Shown here: one piece after another, positions 30,921 to 43,484 of the stretch
Layout: the number at the start of each line of letters is the position of its first letter
Position numbering within the stretch: position 1 is the stretch's first letter
Source: Apiospora phragmitis
Taxonomy: Eukaryota; Ascomycota; Sordariomycetes; Amphisphaeriales; Apiosporaceae
Length of the DNA stretch: 64,000 nucleotides
Direction: 5' to 3'
Assembly: GCA_038363925.1 (NCBI GenBank)
Contig: JAQQWL010000003.1
Coordinates: 2,480,001 to 2,544,000, forward strand
Position numbers and translations under genes: made by a program
Notes under the pieces: generated by a model
Seen by the model: the letters and a program-made list of their open reading frames with translations, nothing else
What the model was told of the DNA's origin: nothing
The model's database searches: none

Positions 30921-33428
30921 AATGCCACAGTCATCGTTGCGAGGACTTCTTGTCCCCTTCAAGAAGAGACGTGCTGTCACCCTTTTTGGTGCTGCACCCA
31001 CCCCTTTTAGTGTTAAGGGGCTATCGGTGCAAAGTGTATCGTGGTGATGTTTTTTTGGTGTTGCCCCCTTTTCGGTGCTGTACCCTTTTAGGTGGTGAGG
31101 GCGATCGAGCGCTTCAAGTGTCGGGGCGCCGGCAATGTGAAACTTCAAGTACATACCTAAAGATAAGTGTAGCCTAAGGACCGTGCATGGCAGCCGCTGA
31201 CAGCTGTTGACAATACATAGTCGGTTTAACCAAAATTTACATAGTCAGTGTATCACTTCTCTTTAAGAATCGCCGAAGAGTATCCAGAAGGGTCTCAACC
31301 GGCGTTAACCCTTGCCAAAGTAGTAATAGAGCCTCTGTAGGTTAACTATGAGGACGGTCTACGACCTTTACAATCTGTAGTATCGTATCTACGACATCAC
31401 CGATGATGTTGTCGAGTTGCCTGTCCAGCAGACACCTAGCTTCGCTAAAGTTTTCGCGGACAGGTTGCTACTTAAATTAAACATCAGGATGATATTACTC
31501 AATCAAGCACTGCAAACATTCTCAGCTTTGAGACGAAGCACATGCAAAGGAAGGCTCAAGTATTGTTAGTGCATGGTAGAATAGGACAACGCTGATGCTC
31601 AAGGCATGTACCTGATCTTGGCTAAATCGTCTTTCTTCTGCTAATCAATCGCATTTCTGCTTACAGTTAGATTTCGTAGTAGGGGTGATGAAAAGTCAGA
31701 AACTGGCTGGAAAGGTGTCCTCAAGAGGTATGGTTAGTGGATATGAACGGGAGGTGATGCTCCGGTTCGGCCCGTCGTCCGTTGTCTGCATTGGCGTGTA
31801 ATCTAGAAGTCAAATTGTGCGCGCTCGTCCCTCCACGTCGGCATTTGACGTTCGAGCCTGCGGCATGGCCCACTACTCTATTTCGACTTCAATGGTAGAC
31901 GGTATGAGTGACGTAGATATGATGACGGTGATGCTCCACGTCCGCATCATCTACCAACAGGAATCATTGACTGATCAAGACTGTGCCCCGAGTCCTTAGC
32001 AACACCAGTTGCCGCTAGGAAACATACTTGCCTTAGAGATGTGATCTAGTCAGATCTGCTAGCTAGAAGCCGGCCTTGGGTCACACTTTTCTCCGAGCAA
32101 AAACCCGTTTCGGGATGTACGCCGGGAGCGCGGGGGTCATATCCGTGCGAGTAGATACCTTACCTACCTCTTTCCTACAGAGATAGCCCCATGCACTACC
32201 GAGGGGTTGATCCTGGTTTTGGGGTGTAACGAGATGTTCCGCCACGTGTTTTGCCATGTGGCGTCTGGGTCCGGTCACTAACCGCAATAATGCCCAAGCC
32301 GCATAAACGAGCTCGCCGAGTGGGAATCTGAAGTATCATAGTTACCTGTCCGGTTCCATAAGTATCTGTAGTGATTGAGTATTGGTGGAGAACTGCCATT
32401 CGAAAATGCGACCCGTATGTTCATTGGGAGGTTTGCAGCGATTCTGCTGGCAAATGGAAAATGCAAGTGTGTGAAGACTGAAATTCGATGGTGTAACCAC
32501 CGGAATTGGACAATCAGAAGGACATACGCTTTCCCACCAAGGGAGTAAACGGTCCGCGGTGGCTGCATAGAGGCGGAGCTTCGTCATCGGGGCTTAGATG
32601 CCAAAATCTGAAATTCCATGTTGTTCCGCCCAAGAATCCGATGGGCAAAGTATGGGAAAATTTCCCCGATCGCAAAACGTTGAGGAAAGCATGGCTGCAC
32701 GGCCGAAGCCGAAATGTCACCCCACGCTGGCATGGTCTAGAGCCCGATCCACTTAAGTGGCGAAGTCCCTTGAGATGGCTTTTCTCGTTTTATCTTGATG
32801 TAGGTGCCGAGGTGCGCACGCTCGTACCGGATAGCTGTTAGCGAACCCACAGTGGGCATGCTTGTTAATTGGCAAGAAAATCCCCTGGTCCTAAAACGTT
32901 TGGATTCGCCACACGAGTTCAGCATCATCTTGCACGGCATTGGGCGGAGCGTTTCCGCGGAATGCCCGCGATAGCATCCAGGGATTGTTTGAAACTTCAA
33001 CCGACCTTATGTTCCGCCCCTTTACAAGGAATTCCATTAGCAAGTGGTAATTTATAAACTGTTCCCCCAATAGGATGGTCTCACTCGAGACATTGCATTG
33101 CCGGTTAGACGACGGCCATCAAAGGTCTTCTTTGAGGAGCATGGAAAGTATTAGCTTTCAGCCGCACCGCAAGTCGCGACCACATCAATAGCTGACACCC
33201 AATTTTGGCTCTGAGATACTCGGATCCATCGACCATACAGCCTCTACCCCTCTCTGCGCCTATGCAGAAGTGTCCGTCAATGCTTCACAGCGCTTTCATC
33301 ATAATATTGACAATTTGACGCTGGGCGTCCGATGGGTGCAGTCAACCCGATGGCATTGAAGCACCTACAGGTCAATAGCTCCACAACCCCAATTGCAGTG
33401 GGAAAAGGCTTACTAACACGATAAAAAG
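30921..33428. other. 2.5 kb intergenic region upstream of the photoreceptor gene
   Basis: No supported gene. Open frames at 32,081-32,399 minus and 32,506-32,841 plus have no recognised content. A palindrome TTCCGCGGAA occurs at 32,953-32,962 and TTCCGCCC blocks at about 32,633 and 33,012. A TACTAAC branch-site sequence at 33,411-33,417 and an AAAAAG acceptor at 33,428 suggest an intron just before the first recognised exon of the next gene, so a 5' exon may lie here. Confidence 0.4.
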
Positions 33429-35694
33429 CTCAAAGCGGCATTGGCATATCCGTCGCCGCACCAAGCTCCAGTGTTTCAGACGCATCGTCTTTCCAGCGGG
33501 CCGATGTGGACTACGTCAGGCGGTCTTCCATTGCTGCCGCCAGCACGGCTGGCTCCTGGGCTGGCGGTTTCCAGTCTCTGCTGGGAGGGGATGACTTGGC
33601 AGACACCCCTTACCTTGACGGAAGTATCCCCATGCCGCTTGCTCCTTATGGTGCACAACTACCTCTCGACGAGTCCTCCCATGATGCATCATTTGATGGG
33701 CACATTGGGTCATACTTCTCACCAACCAACGCCATCTTGCCATTCACACCGCCACAAGCCAGCATTACCCAAGCCCCTACCGGAAGCATGGCCGTTCGAC
33801 ATCACTCTGGCCCTGGGACTGCTCGAAAGTCGGCCCAACCCACAAATCGACCTCGACGCCGCGAACATCCTGCGGCCCTTTGTCGTGACCGATGCGTGGG
33901 AACCCTCTCGACCGGGTCATCTTCGTCTCCGACAGCTTCCTTACCCTCACCGGCTATACGCGCGAGGATGTGATAGGGTACAACTGCCGCTTCCTCCAGT
34001 CGCCCGACGGCCTCGTGAGCCCGGGCGCTCCTCGACGGTTCATTAGCAGCGCTTCTGCGTACCTCCTCAAGCAGAAGGTCAGTCAGCGGTGCGAGACGGA
34101 GCACACCATCATCAACTTCAAGAAATCGGGCGAGGCCTTCACCAACCACCTTGCACTGGTGCCTATCCCATGGGGACCGCATGGCGTCTCTTCAAGATTT
34201 GTATTTGGTTTCTCCAACGTGTTTGATGAATCCCTCCTGCCTGCTGCCAGTTGTCAGTCAAGCTCGTACGCGCCGTCTTGGCATGCATGTGGAGATAGTG
34301 CGGTCGCCAATAGGCACCTCTCGATTTCTTCTTCGACTTCTGGGTGGCTAGGCCAATCGGTCACCGCACTCAATCTACGTGGCACTGCTATCTCCCAAGA
34401 CGTCGAGCTCATGGAAATGGATCCCGTGGACAAGCCCGAAAATCATGGCGGTGCCGCCCCGAACGACTTGTCTAACATTCTTCCCTACCTCCAGGGCTTG
34501 GCAAATGATAACTCAACTTCAGCCACGATGTCTTGGAACAATATGCTTCTCGAGAACATGGATGCATTGGTGCAAGTACTGAGCGTGAGGGGTGTCATAG
34601 TATACGCCTCCGCATCACACGAGAAGCTTGGCTACACCGGTAATGAGCTATGCGGCAAATCCATGAACGACCTGTATCACCCATCTGACGTGGCGATATT
34701 GATGAAGGAGCTGAAAAACGCCAAGATCCCTGATTTGGAGCTTGCGATGCGATTGAAACATCGATCGGGTCAGTATACGTGGTTCCAAAGCACCGGATCT
34801 ATTCGAGGTGATAAACATCGGCGCTGGGCTACCCTTACTCTGCTGCCACAGCCCATCAGCCGCCTGAGCAGCCGCGCCCTCCACTGCGTCGGCGACTCCA
34901 GCAAACACGGCGTGTGGATGAAGCTGGCGACTTCGGGCTTGGTGCTGCACTTGTTCGACAACCCGCAAAAGGCCCTGGGCATGCCCGCCGAAGATCTAGT
35001 GGGGACCAGGTTTCAGGACGCTCTGATACGGCATGTCGCGGCCCGGACCGAGTTCGAAACGATGATGAACACAGCACGTGCCGGAGGCGTCGCTTCGTCG
35101 ACACTCGCGCTCACCAGCGGGCGAGGCCACCGTTTAGAGGCGTGTGTCGTACTCCACCCCGGCGCTGTGGGCGACAGCCGGCGGCCGTACTACCTTCTAG
35201 CCCATTGTAGCATTGTGCGACCATACGCCAAACGGCGGAAAGCGCCGCCACCCGGAAACAAGAAGTACAACATCGCCACCACGTCTGTCACTACGGAAGC
35301 AGCAGAAGAAGACAATTGTAACATCCTGGAAGACCTCGACGCAGAACGATGCGGGCCTCTCGGCTACGAGATCCACCAGCTCAAAATGTCCAACCAGAGT
35401 CTGCGCGACGAGATGGAAGGGCTCCTCAAGAGCGCCACTCAGCCCCGGCGGTCCAAGAAGCGCGTGGGCGACCCCGGGTGTGTCAACTGCCATACCAAGG
35501 TCGCGCCCGAGTGGCGGCGCGGACCCGGCGGCGAGCGCAACCTCTGCAACCGATGCGGTATCAGGTGGGCCAAGATGCGTCGCTACGCAGATTCTCCACC
35601 TCACAATACCTCTCAGCAGAGGGACGGTAACATCGTGGACACGACCGCAGACACAGACGCGGCACGTAACAGCCCGTCGTCGTCGGACGGCTAG
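33429..35694 (+). CDS. wc-1: White Collar-1-like blue-light receptor/GATA transcription factor, 5' end unresolved
   Basis: Order of domains: Ser/Pro-rich N part; LOV (PAS-A) from about 33,800, with FVSDSFLTLTGYTRED and GYNCRFLQSPDG, whose Cys codon at 33,985-33,987 is the flavin-adduct residue; PAS-B (GVIVYASASHEKLGY, LYHPSDVAILMKELK); PAS-C (VLHLFDNPQKALGM); and a GATA finger CVNC-x18-CNRC (about 35,480-35,560) with EWRRGPGGERNLCNRCG. This is the architecture of WC-1/BLR1, which binds FAD, pairs with WC-2 and activates light-induced genes in the nucleus. About 750 residues are seen, shorter than N. crassa WC-1. Two 2-base deletions shift the frame at about 33,792 and 33,895, both in GC-rich sequence, and the first exon is not found. 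The LOV, PAS-B, PAS-C and GATA parts from 33,892 are in one clean 600-codon frame. Confidence 0.8.
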
Positions 35695-36205
35695 GGAAGG
35701 AGCTAACTCTGACTAATGACTAGTTTATGATTTTGTATGAGTATGACAATGAACTGACCGAACCCATGTGAGAACTATGTAACCACCCCATGCTATACGC
35801 ACTGATAACCTCCGAGGTCTGATGTGCGGGGTGGGCTCGTTCAAGAGGATACGTAGATGAGCTCATGGCTACGCAGAATGATCAAATGAAACAGAAAGAT
35901 AATAAACAAAGCAGTCGCTTTAGTCGGGGCTTCTGACTTTCGAGCGTACGTGGTGTGTCCCAAACCATGTTTCACTTCAGCGAGGCTTTCGATTTGCCTT
36001 AAGGCACCGTTGGTCATAAGATTTGGGAAGGACTGGTATTTGATCATTACTGAAAGAGACCTCTGAGCTACCCAAGGAAACACTGCGATACACACCGTTT
36101 CAATTTGTCCCTATCCTTTGCATGTACTTGACCCTCCGTAAAATCGACAACGTCAACAAGGGAATCCTTAGCCTTAATGACTTCACCAACTAGATCCTGC
36201 CCGCT
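35695..36205. other. intergenic, converging 3' ends
   Basis: The photoreceptor gene ends at 35,694 on the plus strand and the AAA gene ends at 36,206 on the minus strand. No gene seen; the 84-codon frame at 35,841-36,095 is not supported. Confidence 0.5.
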
Positions 36206-38597
36206 TTACCACACTAATCCCAACAGCCACGCGAGAAGTCGCACGTTCCATTGATACCAAAGCCCAAGCACCCATGACACTTGGATCCAGCTGGTAGTAG
36301 TCGCCACCTGACCCGTCTCTTGACTTGGCGCTGAGATCTGCAGCATCGTCTGTATGTGCTTCATTTTCAAGGATGCCTCGCCACCTTCCTCGTCCTCTGC
36401 GGCAGCGATGAACGCAGAAGACTTGATGATGTTCTTGATACGGCGCCCGTTGACTTCGGCCGCGGCCAGAGTTTTGTACTCATTCTCAGTGAACGTGACG
36501 GGCTGCTTTAGCTTCCCCAGCAGGTTCTTCCAGACACGCAAGCGACTGGCTTGATTAAGATCGGGAAACTCGAGGCGGACATCGATTCGGGATTCGAAGG
36601 CGCTGTCGAAGTCTTGTAGTCTGTTTGTCGTCAAGAATAGCACGCCCTCGAAGTACTCAAGGGTGCAGAGGAAGATGGATACGAGGCGGTTGCGATTGAG
36701 GACATGGCTATTGCCTCGTTCCAGAAACACAACGGCCTCGTCTAGCAGAATTACCGCATCCCAGATCTAGGACAGCTGCAGCACGTTACGCAGCCTTTCC
36801 TCGACGCCCTCGGATTCGAGCCCGAGATGACCGGCACTCACGGTGTAAAGGGGCTTGTGTAGTTTCTCGGCAACGGCCTCGGCCATCAATGTTTTGCTGA
36901 CGCCCGGTGGCCCGCTGAGAAGTATGATCATTCCACAACCTTTGCCATCAATGAAATCATCGAAGATCTTGCTTTTTCCGGTCATGTGGGCTCTTGCAAA
37001 TCCCATTACAAAATTCTTGTGGCCCTCGGGTAGCACGAGACAATCGAATGCATCCTCATTCCATGCAATCTCGCGTACGTTCCTGGCAAGAATGGAGACC
37101 CATTGTTTGCTTTTCAAAGCGTACCCTCTGACAAATGGCGAGCATATCAAGCATTGGTCATAGGTAAGGGGATCCTGGTCTGCAGGCAATCTATGTCAGC
37201 GTTGCCATTGAATTGGAGGGGCTTACGGAGCCATCACGAACTTCCAGTGCCATTACTAGCATCATGCATGTCCTCTCCAATACCGAAGATGTCACTGTAG
37301 GTGTCGAGATGGCTTCGATGTTTCAACACTTCGGTTGAGGGACTGTAGACGCGGTTTCTCATGCCCCTCGCGGTAGTAGCTTTTCGCGTCAATCATTACT
37401 CGTTCATCCAGCTTGATACGGCAAGTTTAGATTTGAAGCACCAGTATAGCCCGAGGCTCTCAAAAAAAAAAAAAAACACCGAAACTTACCAAAGTCTCAT
37501 TGTTGTAGTCAACAACATTCATATACTGGAGCCGGCGCAAGGCCATATCCTGATAGGCAACGTAATGGAGACCAGCGAGCTGCTCAAACTGTCGCCCAAT
37601 CTGATAGCATCGTTTCTTTACTGCCTCTAGTCTTGGGCAGTGTTGCAGGGGGTACATGTCGAGCTCGGTGATTCGTTTCGAACCCTCAAAGTCCTTGATC
37701 TGAGTAGTTTGGTCAATGAAACCAAACCATTCGCCGTACCAGTCTACCATATTCTAGACAAGCTGGTAATATATATCCTTGTTCGCATCTTGCGAGTAGT
37801 CCGCCGACTTCAGACTCCTTATGGATTCGGTCTCTCCATTAGGAGCCGGACTGTAAACGTCATCGCCTGGCTTGAACAGCGTCCACAGAAATTTGAAACT
37901 GATTAAGCCGCTCTTGACTAAGCCTTTGCTTAGAAGAATCGGCTTTTCAAGCTCATGTACAAGCTCATGTACAAGCAAATCGTGCAGTAACTTTAGGTGA
38001 ACACCCGTTCCCGACGTTCCGTCCTTGACGGCACATTCTGTGAACCCTTCCCATCGATGGAAGAAATCCCGTACGGGGTTCGTGAAGGTAAAGTTTTCCG
38101 ACCCAAGGTTGATGCTTGGATGGTCTCTGAAGACTTCGCGTTTCAAGGTTGCTATGATCAAGGGGGGAATTGATTACAATAGAGTCGATTTCAAGAGGCT
38201 CATGAGAATACACCTTGTGAGCCTTCTTTCGCCGTACGATGATGGCATGCTGCTGGACTTCGTCGGTAGCTTCGATGTTCTCATTGACATCATCGGGGTA
38301 TTCCTGAACGCAGTTGATGCAGCAGTTGCACTTGGGTGAACCTTCGTACATTGTAGTCGATGTAGGATTCATACCTTTAGCATAGACTGTCGCCTCCTCC
38401 TCGTGAACCTTGGAGGTACTTTCCATATCAAAGAACCATGGCTCCTCAATGGATGTGTCGGGCGCAGTCATTTGATCCAGGGTTTTTCGAAATTCCTCGT
38501 GTGCGCTTGATTTAGTTTGTCCAGCTGCATCGCCGGCAGCCTCAGCCTCAGCATCAGTCATGCTTGTGGAGTTGCTCGCTCGATGATTATTTTTCAT
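36206..38597 (-). pseudogene. fungal AAA-type ATPase with N-terminal DUF7025-like region, several lesions
   Basis: From MKNNHRASNST (38597): acidic N part, then a DUF7025-like region (FTFTNPVRDFFHRWEGF, LLWTLFKPGDD as FLWTLFKPGDD, MVDWYGEWFGFID, FEQLAGLHYVAYQD), then an AAA core with LLSGPPGVSKT (Walker A), LLDEAVVFLERG (Walker B, with Val where Asp is usual in DEAD), LFLTTNRLQDFDSAFESRI (sensor and arginine-finger region). Lesions: the frame changes at a six-C run (38,162-38,167) after VINSPL; TAG at 37,754-37,756; TAG at 36,767-36,769, between Walker A and B. A 12-bp tandem duplication at about 37,949-37,972 adds VHEL in frame. At least two introns are present (donor near 37,490; another before QDPLTYDQC). 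Such ATPases of uncertain role are common in fungi, often in accessory regions. Dead as written because of two substitution stops. Confidence 0.75.
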
Positions 38598-38821
38598 ACG
38601 CTGTATCTGGCTGGGCGGAAAAAGATACGTGAGAGTGACATGACCCTTTTATTCAAGATGAACCTCTTGCTAAATACCAACCGCACGGTTTGTTAACAGC
38701 CTCGTCATTTTTTTTTCTTGCAGCATGTACCGCCCTGTAGCAGGCGGACGATGCATTCGATGAATGCATCGAATGCTAGGACTCCAAATGGAGTCGGACT
38801 TTTGCAGGTCGTTTAAATGAC

Positions 38822-40416
38822 TTGGCAGTGTGCTATAGGCCCATACTTTGCCATTTGCCAGGCCCAGATCAAATGCCACTGCATTGCGTTACCCCCCTTT
38901 GTTCACAGCCTCATCTTATATCCACGTTTACGTTTCGGGCTCTTATAGGTTCAGCGTGCCTATTGGGATTTTACCCGAAGTTGGAGTGGGGTTTTCCCAG
39001 TTCCCAGCTGAGATTTCCCATAGGCCAGCCGTTGGGTGGTGCGAGTGTTCGTATTTATGGTGCGCCGAATGCACATCTGTCTCTTGCATTCGGATGCTAC
39101 ATGCAGCTTACGCCTAAAGGTGTCACGAGTGGCATCTTGAGTCGCATTGCAGAAAGTACATCTACATTGAATGGAGAGCAGGAGACGTACCCATATTCCA
39201 GCATAGGTGACGAACAGATCGCCTGGAGCTCGAAATATCGACATGCAGTCTTTGCAGGTTTTACTAGGCGATCACGGCTCCTCGGGTCTTTACCTAGTTT
39301 GCCCGTCTTACTTCACGTTACTCTTCGCTACGAGGCTTCTGACCCTCGTGATAAGATATTTGCCTTGTTGGGTATCGCAGACATCAGCGACCTGAATAGC
39401 CCAATTCTACCAGACTACTCGAGCTCGCTTGCCATGGTGTACACGAAACTGGCCATGACGTTTCTCGATAGTCGAAGGGACTTGGCTGTGTTCGAAGACC
39501 TCGATGACGCTGTTACGTCGCTGGACGATGATCCTCAACGGCCCACCTGGGTACCATGTTTCCTGTCCAAGCATTCGCTGGATGGCTTGAACTGGAAGCT
39601 GATTGATTCTGCTTCATTCTTTGGCGCCCATGTCTATCGCTTGGCCAAAGGCAAAGGCCTACAGCCGTGGAATAAGGGAGAGGTGCGGCCCAGGTGCTTC
39701 AATGCTTCCCTAACAATCCAGTCTCAAGTACCCCTATGCTATTTCATTGGATTATAGGATATTCTCATTGCATGGTGTTTTCGTAGATACCGTGTGTGCT
39801 GTTCACCCGCCGATCCCCAACGCTTGTCCTTGGTCGCCACGACTTCCTCTTCAACTTTGGAAAATGCTCTTCCTAGATCATTTGCAAACCGAAATGTATC
39901 CACGAGGCGGTGTCCTGTGACAACTTCCGGCCAGATGAACCGTTTCCAGGGGATCTGCCGCTTACGCTCCAGGACTGCGTCAAAATCCCACCCACCTCCA
40001 GTACTGAGGAGCTGGAGCTGATTCACCTGATGATCAGCAGGTCAATAGAGGCAACATCATACCTGCGCAATCGGAGTATGTTCATCACAGCTTCGGGGCT
40101 TCTGGGAATCGGCCCAGAACGTATGGAGTCAAATGATACGGTGTCCGCGCTGATGGGCGGCCGCTGTCCAATCAACCTGAGGCAATGCACCGACCATCTT
40201 GAACACGATGGTTCCAAGAGTGAGAAGAGTTACCACCAGGTGATTGGGGAAAGGTATGTCCCCAAGGAGGTGTTGAGGTTTCATACCAAGAAAACCTTGA
40301 GAAGTACAATGCTGACAAGCTTGGGGAACAGCTACATTCACGGAATTATGCATGGGGAGGTGATCACAGAGCAAAGAGAGGGTCGCTATGAATTACAAGA
40401 ATTCCATCTCGTATAG
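38822..40416 (+). pseudogene. HET (heterokaryon incompatibility) family protein remnant
   Basis: The recognisable part starts at about 39,250. It contains LRYEASDPRDKIFALLGIA, then LPDYSSSLAMVYTKLAMTFL and PTWVPCFLSKH, as found after the core of HET proteins. A second frame holds the C-terminal signature: RSMFITASGLLGIGPERM, then SALMGGRCPINLR and YHQVIGERYV with YIHGIMHGEVI. The middle (GVFVDTVCAVHPP, about 39,775) lies in a third frame, with stops at 39,757 and about 39,925, so two frame changes are needed. The N-terminal HET motif itself (YAISYVWG-like) is not seen; sequence 38,822-39,240 has an open frame but no HET features. HET proteins trigger cell death when unlike fungal strains fuse. 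This is a broken, 5'-degraded copy. Family identification is firm, extent is not. Confidence 0.65.
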
Positions 40417-41787
40417 CAGTTAGTCTGCTAGCGACTAGAAGGTAAGTAACGAGATTGAAGGCAAGTTCCATTCGGACTGGGGGTGTTGGTTGCAATATTT
40501 CATAATGTACTGTTGTGGTATTGAGCCCTCTTAGGGTTATGTCTTTTCCAGGTTATCATTTATTCCATGACTCTTCCCCTATTTCTTTTGTCTTTTCTTT
40601 TCTCTTTCATTCCTAGGATCCTCTCGTTTTGTTCATTCTCATTTTTTATACGTCCGGTGGCCGGGCCCACTGGTTTCAGGCATTGGGGGTGTAATTGGCA
40701 GATAAATGATATTGAAGATATTAAACAGTCGATGAGATACCGGGAAGCTCCATGCCTCAGGTCAATTTCCACCTTCTGCCTTTGCCCTGACATGCGTCGG
40801 CCCTGTGAAAGAAGACCAATTGACACCTCAAGGGCATGCGTGGGTAAATACATGTACGGAATCTATAGCAAGGCGAAGTGGGACCCGAGATCAGCGGGTT
40901 GTATGATAGCGTTTATGGATCAGAGGCGCTCAAAGTTATTTCGAAAAGCCCGTGATTTCGCAGTTCTCCCCGGGTATGCACGTAACAAACCCGGCAACAT
41001 TTGTGGGATATATGAGCAGTCCCATATGATATTTCGAATACGGTTCGCCTTGGGCAGAAAGATCAACACTCCAGCGCCTTGCAGTATCAAGCCGCATAAC
41101 CGTACATGCTCACAAGCAGCCAGTTAGGGGGGCATATTGTTAATGAGACCACAATCAAGCTATACTAGGTGGGGACTACCACGGGAGACTTGAGAAGTGC
41201 AAACCTGCTAGACAAGGGATGACCGCTGATTACTGTCTCCTTCCTAAAACGAAAGAATTTGCTAAATGAACTCCAGTGATCCGAAGACACGAAAACGTGC
41301 GCCAAGCCATGCGCCACCAGACCAATATTTGCAAAGGCCGGAATTATACCTATCTTCATAGATGAATGGCCTTGAAAATGTTCCTATCCAGCCATCCTCA
41401 GTGGCTCATGCCGGGTGCCGAAGCGAGTGACTATTTGGTCCAATATAGGGGTGCGGGGATACAGGTTTCGCATTGGACGTTACAACCCGGTCATATTAAC
41501 CACATGAAGAGGTGACAGCTCCGGGACCAAAAAGACAAGCCTTGGCAATCGATCGGCATTTGGCTGTACACAACCAATAGCCCGGCACTCCTCGGCGGCA
41601 GAAAGAAAAATTTAAATGATGCTCCCCTATTTACCCTTTAACCCGCCACGAGGAAAGAACGAGAAATCAGGCCACCACACAGTTCTAGAAATCTTCATTC
41701 GGCTCACTCACTGCAACAACCTCACTCATCCATCTGTTTCCATCATCACATAGAGAAGTACAAGAAAAGAAAACGAGAAACACCAAG
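40417..41787. other. 1.4 kb intergenic region
   Basis: A 186-codon frame at 40,567-41,127 has no recognisable domain or splice context, so I do not call a gene. The 200 bp before 41,788 is AC- and A-rich leader-like sequence for the next gene. Confidence 0.5.
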
Positions 41788-43035
41788 ATGAGGTGGCTAG
41801 CCCTGTCCCTCGCCCTCGCCGTGCCCTCGCAGGCCGCGCTGCGCTTCGGCTGCTCGACCGTGAGCATCCAGCGCCTGGACCCGCTGGTGGAGCCGGGCAA
41901 GGTGCCCTCGGCACACCTGCACCAGATCGTGGGCGGCAACGCCTTCAACGCGAGCATGGACCCGGCCGACTTCGACCCGGCCGAGAAGGCGACGTGCACG
42001 ACCTGCACCTTCAGCGAGGACTTCTCCAACTACTGGACCGCCGTCATGTTCTTCCAGCACCAGAACGGCTCCTACCACCGCGTCAACATCATGCAGAACA
42101 CGGCCCTGCCCAACGGCATCAACGGCGGCATGACCGTCTACTACACCCAGCAGGATTTCTTCTCCAACGGCAACCAGAAGATCACCGCGTTCCCCAAGGT
42201 GAGTGTACAAGACGGTAAAGAGAGGAGAGGACCACGAAACTGATCTTTGCAAAACCTAGGGATTCCGCATGACCGTCGGCAGCCCTACTGCCGAATCCAA
42301 GTACGGCGTCGGCCTCAAGTTCGTCTGTCTGCAGAACAAGGGGACCCGGTTCCCCGAGCTCGATGACTTCCCCACACAGAAGTGTGCCGGCGGTATCATG
42401 ACGGTCCACCATTTCCCTTCGTACGTCTGACTGAAGAGCGCCCCTCCCACTCGACCCATCCTACTATACTAGACACTTATATTGACGGGAACCAAACCAA
42501 CAGATGCTGGGACGGCAAGAACACCGACAGCCCCGACCACCAGTCGCACATGTACATCACGACCAAGGACGCGTTCCAGAACGCGGGGGCCTGCCCGTCG
42601 TCGCACCCCGTGCGCGTGCCGCAGGTGGCCTACGAGACGCTCTGGGACACGGCCCCGTTCAATAACATGCAGGGCCAGTTCGTGCTGAGCTTCGGCGGCA
42701 AGGGCTACGGCACCCACGCCGACTACCTGTTCGGCTGGAAGGACGACGCCCTCCAGCGGGCCATGGACAACAACTGCATGTTCCAGGCCTGCGAGAACGG
42801 CCGCCCGCTCAAGTCCCAGAACGTCCAGGCCATGAACCAGTGCCAGGTCCAGAGCACTGTCACCGAGAGCATCGATGGCTGTAAGTTCTTGTCTTTTACT
42901 TCTTGTCTCCATTTTCCGACTCATAGGTCCTTCAACTCTGCCCTGTCTCTCTCAACTGAAGCAAGGACTGTTGTGCTGACCATGTTGTCACTGATTCTAG
43001 GGATGGACGAGATGCCCGGCGGCATGCAGATGTAG
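41788..43035 (+). CDS. secreted DUF1996 protein
   Basis: Four exons join cleanly: 41788-42198, 42260-42420, 42504-42880, 43001-43035, introns of 61, 83 and 120 bp with GT-AG ends. The start MRWLALSLALAVPSQAAL is a short signal peptide. The mature part has the DUF1996 hallmarks: FGCSTVSIQRLDPLVEPG, HLHQIVGGNAF, TCTTCTFSEDFSNYW, GFRMTVGSP, CWDGKNTDSPDHQSHM and GYGTHADYLFGWKD, with conserved Cys, Trp and His. It ends at WMDEMPGGMQM. DUF1996 proteins are secreted fungal proteins of uncertain function, some with WSC domains (none here). No lesions. Neighbouring genes offer no operon-like hint. The promoter side has CA-rich sequence only. Confidence 0.9.
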
Positions 43036-43484
43036 ACTGGCCATCGTTAAATCGACGGGTATGACGTGGCTTAAGTGGAGGGTGTCTGTCTGCTTATGAT
43101 ATATACTCACAAGGTGGCAACGCACTTCGAGTGTCTGTAATGAGAACCCAGGATCGGTAAAGATTGACTGGCAACGTCTTGGGTTGGCTTGGAAATAGGT
43201 AGTTTTGAGACTTCATCAGGTAGACAACAACACGATCGTTATCATTCGCTCTAAATCTTGTCTGCTTTACATGTCGAGTCGGACCCCTTTACAGTGAACT
43301 GGTCCTATTATTTCTCCAAACTCCTTCTCAATGTCTCTTTATTTGGCGAACAGATGTCCTTCGACTTGGTACCCCGAAATCCAAACCCCGAGACACCCGA
43401 TACTCGTATCACCACATGGTGGTTCTCTCCACCAGACTGACATGAAGCTAGGTGGTGCGGATCAGACTCGAGAACCGATAGCTC
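43036..43484. other. intergenic, converging 3' ends
   Basis: Between the DUF1996 stop and the 3' end of the MAPEG gene. No gene seen. Confidence 0.5.

Noticed and set aside
40567..41127. 186-codon plus-strand open frame
   Set aside because: No domain, signal or splice context; the start is a hydrophobic run translated from T-rich sequence and the rest looks random.
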